DNA of 36,722 nucleotides from Candidatus Wolfebacteria bacterium (GTDB lineage: Bacteria > Patescibacteriota > Minisyncoccia > UBA6257 > UBA9933), in the NCBI GenBank assembly GCA_016214005.1, contig JACRPK010000013.1:1-36722 (forward strand), written 5' to 3'. The first letter of the stretch is position 1. Each line of letters begins with the position of its first letter. Positions 1-8,764 of the stretch are shown one piece after another. The notes below the pieces were generated by a model, which had not been told where the DNA came from, searched no databases, and was given only the letters and a program-made list of their open reading frames with translations. The translations under genes were made by a program, and so were the position numbers.

Positions 1-89
1 ATCTCTCTATATGAATATCTTTTATCGAGCAAAATGGCTATCTCTAACCTTTCCGCTTTCGCGATATGGCTGTATTTTTTATTGTTCAT
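1..89 (-). mobile_element. IS30-like transposase, N-terminal fragment, runs off the left edge
   Basis: Reverse strand from ATG at 89..87 reads MNNKKYSHIAKAERLEIAILLDKRYSYRE..., resembling the N-terminal HTH region of IS30-family transposases. IR-like motif cttcaaagttcaat at 121-134. Confidence 0.72.
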
Positions 90-157
90 ATGACGATATT
101 TTATATCGCCAAGTGTTCGGCTTCAAAGTTCAATTTCGGTTTTTCCAAGAGAAGATA

Positions 158-238
158 TTAGAAAAAACTTAAAGAAGCGATTGTCATTAAGGCAATCAGT
201 ATTATAAGTATTTTTGCGACTAATTTTTTTATTTTCAT
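158..238 (-). CDS. 26-aa single-TM small peptide, ATGA-overlapped with tpiA stop
   Basis: MKIKKLVAKILIILIALMTIASLSFF*. ATG 238..236 overlaps the tpiA TGA 237..235; hydrophobic. Could be a truncated larger gene. Confidence 0.4.
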   Translation of the reverse strand: MKIKKLVAKILIILIALMTIASLSFF

Positions 239-1029
239 AATTTAATTATATTTTTAATTTCTTTTGGTTGCAAACTGGCGCTACCGATTAAAAATCCGTC
301 TATTTCATTGCATTGCATGCATTGCAAAAAATTTTTAATGTTTTTTGAATCAACGGAACCGCCATATAATACGCGAGGATTTAGAATATAAAATATAGAA
401 TTTAGGGTTTTCTTTATGAGTTTTATTATTTCAATGGCATCTTTGGGGGAATCTGAATTGCCAGTGCCGATTGCCCAGATTGGCTCGTAGGCGATAATGA
501 GACGAGAATTTAGAATATAGGATAAACCCTTGCGGGAAGTTGTCTTTGACAACAGAGAATTTAGGGGTAAATTTTTTAAATCTTTTTGCAATTGCGATTT
601 TATAAAGTTTTCAACGGCTTTTTTGCCTTGTTTGCGAGTTTTTAAATTTTCGCCAACGCATAAAATTATTTTTAATCCAGTTTTAAGCGCCGCCAGAATT
701 TTTTTATTTATCATTTCGTCAGTTTCATTTAAATTTTGCCGGCGTTCGGAATGCCCGATAATCACATATTCAGCCCCTAAATTTTTAAGCATTTTCGGCG
801 AAATTTCTCCGGTAAAAGCGCCTGAATTTTCCCAAAAAACATCTTGGCTTCCCAATTTTAAATTTTTAGTTTTTAAGTCTTTCAGCTCATATAGATAAAT
901 AAACGGCGGACAGACAATAATTTCTTTTTTAGAAGATGAATACAAAAGTAAATAAGAGTTAAAAAGTTTTTTAGCTTCGCCAAGCGATTGCGGATTCATT
1001 TTCCAATTAAAAGCGATGATTTTTTTCAT
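235..1029 (-). CDS. tpiA: Triosephosphate isomerase
   Basis: NWKMN, GAEYVIIGHSERR, IIAYEPIWAIGTG and VLYGGSV motifs. Confidence 0.97.
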   Translation of the reverse strand: MKKIIAFNWKMNPQSLGEAKKLFNSYLLLYSSSKKEIIVCPPFIYLYELKDLKTKNLKLGSQDVFWENSGAFTGEISPKMLKNLGAEYVIIGHSERRQNLNETDEMINKKILAALKTGLKIILCVGENLKTRKQGKKAVENFIKSQLQKDLKNLPLNSLLSKTTSRKGLSYILNSRLIIAYEPIWAIGTGNSDSPKDAIEIIKLIKKTLNSIFYILNPRVLYGGSVDSKNIKNFLQCMQCNEIDGFLIGSASLQPKEIKNIIKL

Positions 1030-1051
1030 AATTTATATTATTATAGCAATT

Positions 1052-2980
1052 ATGTTAAATGGCAACAATATCAGAAATTTTGTAATCATCAGCCACATCG
1101 ATCATGGCAAATCCACTTTGGCGGACAGGTTTTTGGAAATCACAAAAACAATCGAGTCGCGGCAAATGCAGCCGCAGTTTTTGGATTCTTTGGAATCGGA
1201 AAGAGAAAGGGGGATTACCATAAAAATGGCTCCTGTTCGCATGTCCTATATTCTAAATTCTAAATCTTATATTCTAAACATGATTGACACGCCCGGTCAT
1301 AGCGATTTTTCTTATGAGGTTTCTCGGGCTTTGGCAGCTGTTGAAGGCGCGATTTTATTGGTTGATATTACCCAGGGGATTCAGGCGCAAACTTTGGCGA
1401 AATTTTATGCGGCTAGAAAATCCGGATTAAAAATTATCGGCGCGGTTAATAAAGTCGATTTAATAAGCAATGAAGAACAATTAGCCAAAAGAATAAAAGA
1501 GCTTTCCGATTTAATCGGCTGTGAGCCGCAGGAAATCCATAGAATTTCCGGTAAAACAGGACAAGGAGTAGAGGAACTTTTAGAAGCAATTATAAATAAA
1601 ATTCCAACACCAAACGAAGATATATTTTCTTTTTCTCTGAAACCTGCGCAGGCGAGCGGGCATGGTTTTTTGCGCGAAGCGCAAAAAGAGCGAGCCGAGG
1701 AACAAGCGAGCTCGCCACGCTGGGGCGAGCGAAGCGGGTTGAAGGAAAAAGAAAATATATCAAGAGCCCTTATATTTGATTCATTTTACGACGACCACAA
1801 AGGCATTATTGCTTCGGTTCGCGTTTTTGGCGGCGAGTTTAACAGCGCCGAAGACGCGCGCTTAATCGCGGCTGGTGAAAAATTTAAAATAAAAGAGATA
1901 GGCCATTTTTCTCCGAAATTAAAGCCGGTTCAAAAATTATCAACCGGCGAAATCGGTTATATTGCCACAGGATTAAAAGATCCGGAAAAAATTAAAATCG
2001 GAGACACCATTATTAATTTTAAATTTCCAATTTCCAATTTCCAAAATTTAGCGCTTGCGGGCTACGATGAGCCGAAGCCTGTGGTGTTTGTTTCTTTTTA
2101 TTCGGAAGAAAGCAATCAATATGACGATTTAAAAAAAGCCTTCGGAAGATTAAAGCTTAATGATTCGGCCTTAAAATTTGAAGCTGATTTTAACGAAGTT
2201 TTAGGAAGGGGATTTAAAGTTGGATTTCTGGGAAAACTTCATTTTGAAATCACGGCTGAACGCTTGGAAAAAGAATTTAATATAAAAACAATCAATAGTT
2301 TTCCTTCGGTGGCGTATAAAATTAACGAAAAAGGAAAAGATAAAATTATCGAAACTCCGTCAGATTTACAAGATGACATAAAAGATATTTGGGAGCCGAT
2401 GATAAAATTAGAAATTATCGCGCCTAATCAATATCTTGGCGTTATTTTGCAGCTTAAAGAAACTTTCAGGATGGAAAATATTGAGACAAACAGCCTTGGT
2501 TCCGAAGGAAGAATTTTAATAACCGCAAAAATGCCGTTGGCTGAACTTGTTTCTGATTTTGACGATCGTTTGAAATCTGTTTCTGAAGGATTTGCTTCGT
2601 TTAATTATGAGCTTTCTGATTATCAAAAAGCGGAATTGGAAAAAATGCAGATTTTGGTGGCCAATTCTCCTGTTGCCGGGCTTGTGCGCGTTGTGCCGAG
2701 AAAAAAAATTGAACACGAATCAAGGAAAATGGTTGAAAAATTAAAAGATATTTTGCCGCGCCAGCAATTTGTTCAGGCGATTCAAGCGATGGCAGGCGGC
2801 AGGATTGTGGCGCGGGAAACTATTCCGGCGATGAAAAAAGATGTGACTGGTTATTTATATGGCGGGGACAGGACGCGCAAAATGAAACTTTGGAAAAAAC
2901 AGAAAGAAGGCAAGAAAAAATTGCTTGCGATGGCAAGCGTGCGCATCCCGGCCGAAGTTTTTAAAAAAATAATCCAATAG
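1052..2980 (+). CDS. lepA: Elongation factor 4 (LepA)
   Basis: ISHIDHGKSTLADR, DTPGHSDFSYEVSRALAAVEGAILLVD, NKVDL and C-terminal KKDVTGYLYGGDRTRKMKLWKKQKEGKKK. Start moved from 1016 to ATG 1052. Confidence 0.97.
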   Translation: MLNGNNIRNFVIISHIDHGKSTLADRFLEITKTIESRQMQPQFLDSLESERERGITIKMAPVRMSYILNSKSYILNMIDTPGHSDFSYEVSRALAAVEGAILLVDITQGIQAQTLAKFYAARKSGLKIIGAVNKVDLISNEEQLAKRIKELSDLIGCEPQEIHRISGKTGQGVEELLEAIINKIPTPNEDIFSFSLKPAQASGHGFLREAQKERAEEQASSPRWGERSGLKEKENISRALIFDSFYDDHKGIIASVRVFGGEFNSAEDARLIAAGEKFKIKEIGHFSPKLKPVQKLSTGEIGYIATGLKDPEKIKIGDTIINFKFPISNFQNLALAGYDEPKPVVFVSFYSEESNQYDDLKKAFGRLKLNDSALKFEADFNEVLGRGFKVGFLGKLHFEITAERLEKEFNIKTINSFPSVAYKINEKGKDKIIETPSDLQDDIKDIWEPMIKLEIIAPNQYLGVILQLKETFRMENIETNSLGSEGRILITAKMPLAELVSDFDDRLKSVSEGFASFNYELSDYQKAELEKMQILVANSPVAGLVRVVPRKKIEHESRKMVEKLKDILPRQQFVQAIQAMAGGRIVARETIPAMKKDVTGYLYGGDRTRKMKLWKKQKEGKKKLLAMASVRIPAEVFKKIIQ

Positions 2981-2997
2981 CGTATAATGAGAATATC

Positions 2998-3068
2998 GCG
3001 GGATTAGTATAGTGGCAGTACGCGACCTTCCCAAGGTTGAGGCGCCAGTTCGATTCTGGTATCCCGCT
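2998..3068 (+). tRNA. tRNA-Gly (anticodon CCC)
   Basis: Acceptor gcgggat/atcccgc, anticodon arm cgacc-ttcccaa-ggttg, T arm ccagttcgattctgg. CCA not encoded. Confidence 0.92.
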
Positions 3069-3110
3069 TAGAATTTATAAAAAGGTCGGCAAATTTAAAA
3101 AATAAATATT

Positions 3111-3317
3111 ATGACAAACAATAATTATGATTTGGTGAAAATGCTTTTTGCTGTTTTAGATGACGCCTATAGAATTGACAAGTATTATTTAAAAGACGCT
3201 GAAATTTGTCCGCATTGCAAAGAAATTTTTGAAAAAATGAAAAAAGACATAGAGAGCCATTCTCAAATGCTCCAATTGGAAATTTCCAGGCACGTTAAAG
3301 AAAATAATTTTAATTAG
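3111..3317 (+). CDS. Small hypothetical protein with one CPHC motif
   Basis: 68-aa ORF with DAEICPHCKEIFEKMKKD, followed by a terminator. Confidence 0.6.
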   Translation: MTNNNYDLVKMLFAVLDDAYRIDKYYLKDAEICPHCKEIFEKMKKDIESHSQMLQLEISRHVKENNFN

Positions 3318-3346
3318 GATTTGACTTTATTGACTCCTTTTCGTTT

Positions 3347-3378
3347 TAAGGCGGGGCATGAGCCCCGCTTTTATTTTT
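3347..3378 (+). terminator. Rho-independent terminator
   Basis: aaggcggggc-atga-gccccgctttttatttttt: GC-rich stem followed by a T tract. Confidence 0.88.
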
Positions 3379-3402
3379 TGTATTTTTTATTATGATTAAA
3401 TA

Positions 3403-4572
3403 ATGAAATTTTTAAGAAATTTACCAAAAGAAAAAATTTTCGGAAAAACTTGCCTTTTGCGGGTGGATTTAAATATAGCTGAAAAAGAAGCAAAAAATTC
3501 CCCGCGAATTTTGGGAATTTTGCCGACAATTAAATTTTTAATTAAAAATGGAGCGAAGGTTATTCTTTTGGGCCATCGCGGCCGGCCGAACGGATTTGAT
3601 AAAAAACAAAGTTTGAAGCCATTCGTTAAAATTTTATCTAATTTATTAAATAAAAAAATTTATTTTATTGATTTTGATAAAAATTTAAATTTTACCAATG
3701 GCAAAGACAAAGATAGAAAAAAAAATGTTGCTACCGCAAGTAGTAGCATTTTTTTGTTAGAAAATTTGCGGTTTTTAAGGGGCGAATTGAAAAATGATTT
3801 AAAATTGGCAAAACAATTATCATCGTTCGGGGATTTTTATGTAAATGACGCTTTTTCCGGAAGTCATCGGGCAAATGTTTCTGTTTCGGCAATCACGAAA
3901 TTTTTGCCGAGCTATGCGGGATTTTTAATGGAAAAAGAAATAAAAAATCTTTCAATAATTATGAAAAACCCCAAAAAACCGCTTACTATTATTTTGGGCG
4001 GAGCGAAAATCTCTAGTAAATTGGGATTGATAAATAATTTTATGAGCAAGGCAGATTATTTTTTAATTGGCGGCGGTATTGCCAATACTTTTTTCGCGGC
4101 TCAAAATTTGCCGATAGGAGATTCTATAAATGAAAAATCAATGGAAAAAGAAGCAGGGAAGCTGTTTAAAAATAACCTGCCTATCGGGCAGGCAGGTCTG
4201 TCTGCCGGCAGGGCAGGAAATATAATTTTGCCGATAGATGTCGTTATCTCAAAAAGAAAAATTTTAGATATCGGGCAAAATACGATAAATTTATATTCGC
4301 AAATAATTAAAAAATCCAAAACTATAATTTGGAACGGACCGATGGGATATTTTGAAGATAAAAAATTCGCTAAAGGTTCGCAAGGAATTGCGCGGGCGAT
4401 TTTAAAAAGCAGAGCGTTTGCAGTTGTCGGCGGCGGAGAAACAGCTTCTTTATTCAAATTACAAACTGCTGATTATAAACTGCGGACTAATATATTTATT
4501 TCCACTGGTGGTGGCGCTATGTTAGAATATTTGGCAGGGAAAAAACTGCCCGGTATTGAAGTCTTACAATAA
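3403..4572 (+). CDS. pgk: Phosphoglycerate kinase
   Basis: LLRVDLN, LLGHRGRP, LLENLRF, FYVNDAFSGSHR, ILGGAKISSK, WNGPMGYFE, ISTGGGAMLEYLAGKKLPGIEVL. Confidence 0.97.
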   Translation: MKFLRNLPKEKIFGKTCLLRVDLNIAEKEAKNSPRILGILPTIKFLIKNGAKVILLGHRGRPNGFDKKQSLKPFVKILSNLLNKKIYFIDFDKNLNFTNGKDKDRKKNVATASSSIFLLENLRFLRGELKNDLKLAKQLSSFGDFYVNDAFSGSHRANVSVSAITKFLPSYAGFLMEKEIKNLSIIMKNPKKPLTIILGGAKISSKLGLINNFMSKADYFLIGGGIANTFFAAQNLPIGDSINEKSMEKEAGKLFKNNLPIGQAGLSAGRAGNIILPIDVVISKRKILDIGQNTINLYSQIIKKSKTIIWNGPMGYFEDKKFAKGSQGIARAILKSRAFAVVGGGETASLFKLQTADYKLRTNIFISTGGGAMLEYLAGKKLPGIEVLQ

Positions 4573-4579
4573 AAAAGAG

Positions 4580-5422
4580 ATGAAAAAAATTTTAGTTTTA
4601 TATCATAAAAATTGTCCGGATGGGTTCGGCGGAGCTTATGCGGCTTGGAAAAAATTCGGCAACAAAGCCGATTATATCGGCATTGAGCGCTATATGCCGT
4701 TGGAAAATTTAATTGGCAGAAAGGAAATTTATATGATTGATTTTTGCTATTCTCTTAATGAAACAAAAAAGATTATTGAAAACGGGAAAAATATTACGAT
4801 TATTGATCATCATGTTTCTGCTGAAAAAGCCGTAAAAATTTGCCCAAAACATTCTTATAGCGTTAACCATTCTGGCGCAGTTTTAGCCTGGAAATATTTT
4901 TATCCGGACAAACCAATGCCGCGTCTTTTAAAACACATTGAAGATATTGATATTTGGAAATTCAGAACGCCCCATACTAAAGAAATTTCTCCGGTTTTGG
5001 AACTTATTGAATTTGATTTTAAAAAATGGGATAAATTTGCCAAGGAGCTGGAAAATCCGGCAAAAAGAAAAAAACATATTGAATCCGGAAAAACGATTTT
5101 AAAATACAGGGAGATGCTTATTAAAAGAATAGTTAAAAATATTGAAGAAGTCAGATTTGAAAAACATAAAGCGTTTGCCATAAATTCGCCGATATTTCAA
5201 TCTGAAATAGGAAATTTCATCATTAAAAATAAAAAAGCGATTGGGATAATTTGGTCTCGTAAAAAGGGGAAAATTAATGTTTCGCTTCGCGCTGATAAAA
5301 AAATAAATGTCGCGAAAATCGCAGAAAAATATGGCGGCGGCGGCCATAAAGCTGCGGCCGGGCTTGCCTTTAAAACAAAAATTAAATTTCTATGGAAGGA
5401 AATAACGGAAAGAAAAAAATAA
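4580..5422 (+). CDS. DHH-family phosphoesterase (DHHA1 C-terminus)
   Basis: YHKNCPDGFGGAYAAW, TIIDHHVSAEKA, NHSGAVLAWKYF, GGGGHKAAAGLAF. Start taken at ATG 4580. Confidence 0.88.
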   Translation: MKKILVLYHKNCPDGFGGAYAAWKKFGNKADYIGIERYMPLENLIGRKEIYMIDFCYSLNETKKIIENGKNITIIDHHVSAEKAVKICPKHSYSVNHSGAVLAWKYFYPDKPMPRLLKHIEDIDIWKFRTPHTKEISPVLELIEFDFKKWDKFAKELENPAKRKKHIESGKTILKYREMLIKRIVKNIEEVRFEKHKAFAINSPIFQSEIGNFIIKNKKAIGIIWSRKKGKINVSLRADKKINVAKIAEKYGGGGHKAAAGLAFKTKIKFLWKEITERKK

Positions 5423-5426
5423 ATTT

Positions 5427-5846
5427 ATGAACAAAATAATAATTTATTGCGACGGCGGAAGCAGGGGGAATCCCGGGCCGGCGGCTATTGGAATTTATAT
5501 TGAAACTTTAAACAAAGAATATTCAAAATTTTTAGGCAAAGCCACAAACAATGAAGCTGAATATTCAGCGCCTATTTTTGCGCTTAAAAAATTAAAAAGC
5601 TTGATTGGCGGCGAAAAATCGGAAAAAGCGGAAATTGAAATAAAAATGGACAGTGAACTGGTTGTCAAACAATTAAACGCGGAATATAAGATCAAAGAAG
5701 AATCACTTGTCCCATTTTTTATTGAAATTTGGAATTTAAAGCAGGATTTTAAAAAAGTAATTTTTAGCCATATTCCGCGCGAACAAAATAAAAAAGCCGA
5801 TTGGCTTGTTAATAAAGAGTTTGATAGTCAAAAAGGGTTATTTTAA
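5427..5846 (+). CDS. Ribonuclease H-like protein (RNase HI family)
   Basis: IIYCDGGSRGNPGPAAIG, TNNEAEYSAPIFAL, MDSELVVKQLN, HIPREQNKKADWLVN. Confidence 0.92.
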   Translation: MNKIIIYCDGGSRGNPGPAAIGIYIETLNKEYSKFLGKATNNEAEYSAPIFALKKLKSLIGGEKSEKAEIEIKMDSELVVKQLNAEYKIKEESLVPFFIEIWNLKQDFKKVIFSHIPREQNKKADWLVNKEFDSQKGLF

Positions 5847-6565
5847 GCCCTTGCCAAAACCAGGGCGATTATTTTTTTGGCGTTATTTTGTTTTAAAATT
5901 TTTGCGGCTTCGTTCATTGTGGCGCCAGTGGTAAAAACATCGTCAATCAAAATAATATTTTTACCGTTTACATTATATCCATCTTTAATTTTAAAACAAT
6001 TTTCCATATTTTTTATCCTTTGCTCGCTGTTTTTCAATTTTGCCTGGGGCTCGTTATTTTTAATTCTTTTTAAGGCGTCTAAAAATTCAAGATTTAATTT
6101 TTTAGAGACATATTCTCCCAGGAGATTTGCCTGATTGAATCCTCTTCGCCTTTCGCGATATTTGTGAAGGGGAATGGAAATAATAATAAATCTCGAAAAA
6201 TTAAAATTTAAAATATTTAGATAATTTAAAATTAAGTCTCCTAAAAATGGAGTTAAATTTTCAAAGCTTTGATATTTAAAATAATGGATCAGATTTTTAA
6301 AAATTTCATCGTCGTAATTTCCGGCAGCTGCCAATAAATATTGAGAATTCGGGTGGTTGCAGATTTTTTTATTGTGAGCCAAGCGAAGCCGGCAAGCCGG
6401 ACAAAATAAAGAAGAATTCAATTTTATTTTATCGCGGCAATCGGCGCATAAAAAAATTTCTTTATCATTATTTTTATCGGTGATTAATTTTTGACAATTT
6501 AAACAAATCGGCGGAAATAAAATGTCAAAAATAATATTTTTTACTTTTATTAAAAATAAAATCAT
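5843..6565 (-). CDS. comF: ComF-family phosphoribosyltransferase-like protein
   Basis: Zinc-finger-like CxxC pairs, RRRGFNQANLLGEYVSKKL and PRPP-loop IILIDDVFTTGATMNEAAKIL. Confidence 0.9.
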   Translation of the reverse strand: MILFLIKVKNIIFDILFPPICLNCQKLITDKNNDKEIFLCADCRDKIKLNSSLFCPACRLRLAHNKKICNHPNSQYLLAAAGNYDDEIFKNLIHYFKYQSFENLTPFLGDLILNYLNILNFNFSRFIIISIPLHKYRERRRGFNQANLLGEYVSKKLNLEFLDALKRIKNNEPQAKLKNSEQRIKNMENCFKIKDGYNVNGKNIILIDDVFTTGATMNEAAKILKQNNAKKIIALVLARA

Positions 6566-6581
6566 GGTATTATTTTAACAT

Positions 6582-7652
6582 ATGTTTGAATCAATAAAGT
6601 CTTTTTTAGGCGCTGGACCTGTTTTGGGGGTTGATATCGGCACAACAGCCATAAAAATTGTTGAAATCGTTCCAGGGTCTTCAGAAAAAAAACCGGAATT
6701 AAAAAATTATGGCGTTTTAACGACTTACGGCCATTTGGATCGGCCAAACAGCGCCATTCAGGCAAATGCTTTAAAAATCGCCGAAAAAGAAACAGCAGAT
6801 TTATTAAAAAAAATAATTAATGAAGCGAAATTTTCCGCCAAAAACGCCATAGCTTCGATTTCTCCTTTTTCTGTTTTTATTACTTTGCTTGAAATGCCGG
6901 TGATGCCGGAAGCGGATTTGAAAAAAACAATGTCTTTTCAGATCCGCCAGCATATTCCTTTGCCGCTTTCAGAAGTCGCGGTTGAATGGACAAAAGTGGG
7001 GGAACGCGAAAGCGATGAAGGCGTTAAACAGCAAATTCTTTTGATTTCCATTCCCAATGAAATCATTCGGCGCTATCAAAATATTTTTAAGCTGGCGGGA
7101 TTGAATTTAAAATTTTTAGAAGTTGAAAGTTTAAGTTTGGCAAGAGCGTTAGTGGGCAATGATCAGGCCGCGACTTTAATCGCTGATATCGGTGGTCGTT
7201 CAACGAATATAATTATCATTGATCGGGGATTTTTAAAAGCAAATACTACAACCGATTTTGCCGGAGCGTCTTTAACATCGGCTATTGCCAACGGGCTTGG
7301 CATAAATGTTCGCCGCGCCGAAGAACTTAAAAAATCAAAGGGTCTTAAGGCCGGAGCCGGTCAGGAAGAGTTATCCACATTGCCTCTGCCATATCTTGAT
7401 GCTATAATAGGAGAAATTCAGCGGGTTAAAAATAATTTTGAAAGAACGCAGGGCGCGAAAATAGAAAAAATAATTCTTTGCGGCGGCGGCGCGAATTTAA
7501 TAGGAATATCAGAATACGTTGAAAAGCAGATCGGAATTGCCGCAGATTCGGGAAATGCTTTTGCCAATTTGAATTATCCGCCGACAGTTGAAATTTTAGC
7601 AAAAGAATTAGGCTCGGAACTTGCTGTGGCAATCGGATTAGCAATAAAATAA
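6582..7652 (+). CDS. pilM: Type IV pilus assembly protein PilM
   Basis: VLGVDIGTTAIKIVEI, LIADIGGRSTNIIIID, IILCGGGANLIGI; actin-like ATPase fold. Confidence 0.93.
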   Translation: MFESIKSFLGAGPVLGVDIGTTAIKIVEIVPGSSEKKPELKNYGVLTTYGHLDRPNSAIQANALKIAEKETADLLKKIINEAKFSAKNAIASISPFSVFITLLEMPVMPEADLKKTMSFQIRQHIPLPLSEVAVEWTKVGERESDEGVKQQILLISIPNEIIRRYQNIFKLAGLNLKFLEVESLSLARALVGNDQAATLIADIGGRSTNIIIIDRGFLKANTTTDFAGASLTSAIANGLGINVRRAEELKKSKGLKAGAGQEELSTLPLPYLDAIIGEIQRVKNNFERTQGAKIEKIILCGGGANLIGISEYVEKQIGIAADSGNAFANLNYPPTVEILAKELGSELAVAIGLAIK

Positions 7653-7653
7653 A

Positions 7654-8199
7654 ATGGCAACACAAACACAGGGAACAATGTCTTCAAAAAATTTGGGAAT
7701 TTCAGCGGAATTCCCATGGAGGCTTTTAAGCTTTTCAGCGATTATTTTCGGCTTCGCTCTTTTCATATATTTAGGAATGGTTTTTGGCTATGAGCCGTAT
7801 TTGAATTCGCAGGCAGGCAATTTAAACCAAAAAATTTCCGCTCTTAACCAATCAATTGACGAAAATCAGCAAAAGCAAATAATCGGTTTTTATTCGCAGC
7901 TCGTCAATATTCAAGATCTTTTAAAAACTCACAAGCCGATTTCTTCAATTTTTGATTTAATTGAAAAAAATACTTATCAAAGCGTGAGCTATTCTAATTT
8001 AAGGATGAGTGTGGCTGATAAAGAAATTCGGATTGACGGCTCGGCTCCAGATTACGAAACTTTGATAAAAGAAGTGGCTCTTTGGAATAAAACTCCGGAA
8101 ATCAATCGCGTGGTTTTGGAAAATATAATTTCTCAGGAATCGCCGCTGATTAAAAATAAGGTTGAAGTAAAATTCAGCGCAAGATTAATTTTAAATTAA
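7654..8199 (+). CDS. pilN: PilN-like pilus assembly protein
   Basis: Single N-terminal TM plus coiled region, directly after pilM. Confidence 0.7.
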   Translation: MATQTQGTMSSKNLGISAEFPWRLLSFSAIIFGFALFIYLGMVFGYEPYLNSQAGNLNQKISALNQSIDENQQKQIIGFYSQLVNIQDLLKTHKPISSIFDLIEKNTYQSVSYSNLRMSVADKEIRIDGSAPDYETLIKEVALWNKTPEINRVVLENIISQESPLIKNKVEVKFSARLILN

Positions 8200-8200
8200 T

Positions 8201-8752
8201 ATGACAGCTTCATCAAAAAGAACATTAAGTATTTTATTGGCATTATCACTTTTTACTGCCGCGATTTTTATTTATGTTTTTTTGATCAAGCCGGTTTATT
8301 CAGATGTTGTTAATTTAAGGACAAAAGTTTCCAATTTAAGCCAGACGCTCAATAATTACACTTTATTAAACAATGATTTTCAGACATTATTTTCCGAATA
8401 TCAAAATTTAGGTGATTTGGAAAATCAGCTTTCAATGGTTTTGCCTAAAAAATTGAGCGCTGATTATGCGATTGCTCAAATAACCGGATTGGCGAAATCA
8501 AGCGGTTTGGATGTTAAAACATTGTCTCTTAAAGAAATGACAATTAAGCCGTCTTCGGTCGGTCTTGCAAAAGGAGTCGGAACATTACGGATAGACAGCC
8601 GCATGGCAGGAAGTTACGACGCTTTTAAGTCGTTTATTAAAAAACTTGAGTCTAATATTATGATTTCCGATATTTCAAATTTTGGAATTATTTTAGGGGC
8701 GGGCGAATTAACTTTTAATTTGTCAATTGACACATATTATCAAACAGAATAA
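8201..8752 (+). CDS. pilO: PilO-like pilus assembly protein
   Basis: N-terminal TM, coiled coil and ferredoxin-like C-terminus, in the PilO position. Confidence 0.7.
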   Translation: MTASSKRTLSILLALSLFTAAIFIYVFLIKPVYSDVVNLRTKVSNLSQTLNNYTLLNNDFQTLFSEYQNLGDLENQLSMVLPKKLSADYAIAQITGLAKSSGLDVKTLSLKEMTIKPSSVGLAKGVGTLRIDSRMAGSYDAFKSFIKKLESNIMISDISNFGIILGAGELTFNLSIDTYYQTE

Positions 8753-8764
8753 TCAAACAAAAAT

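Noticed and set aside
530-898. Opposite-strand ORF within tpiA (122 aa) and similar shadow ORFs (e.g. 4101-4457, 23204-23584, 30762-31178)
   Set aside because: They lie antisense to strongly conserved genes and have no recognisable protein features; they follow from codon bias.
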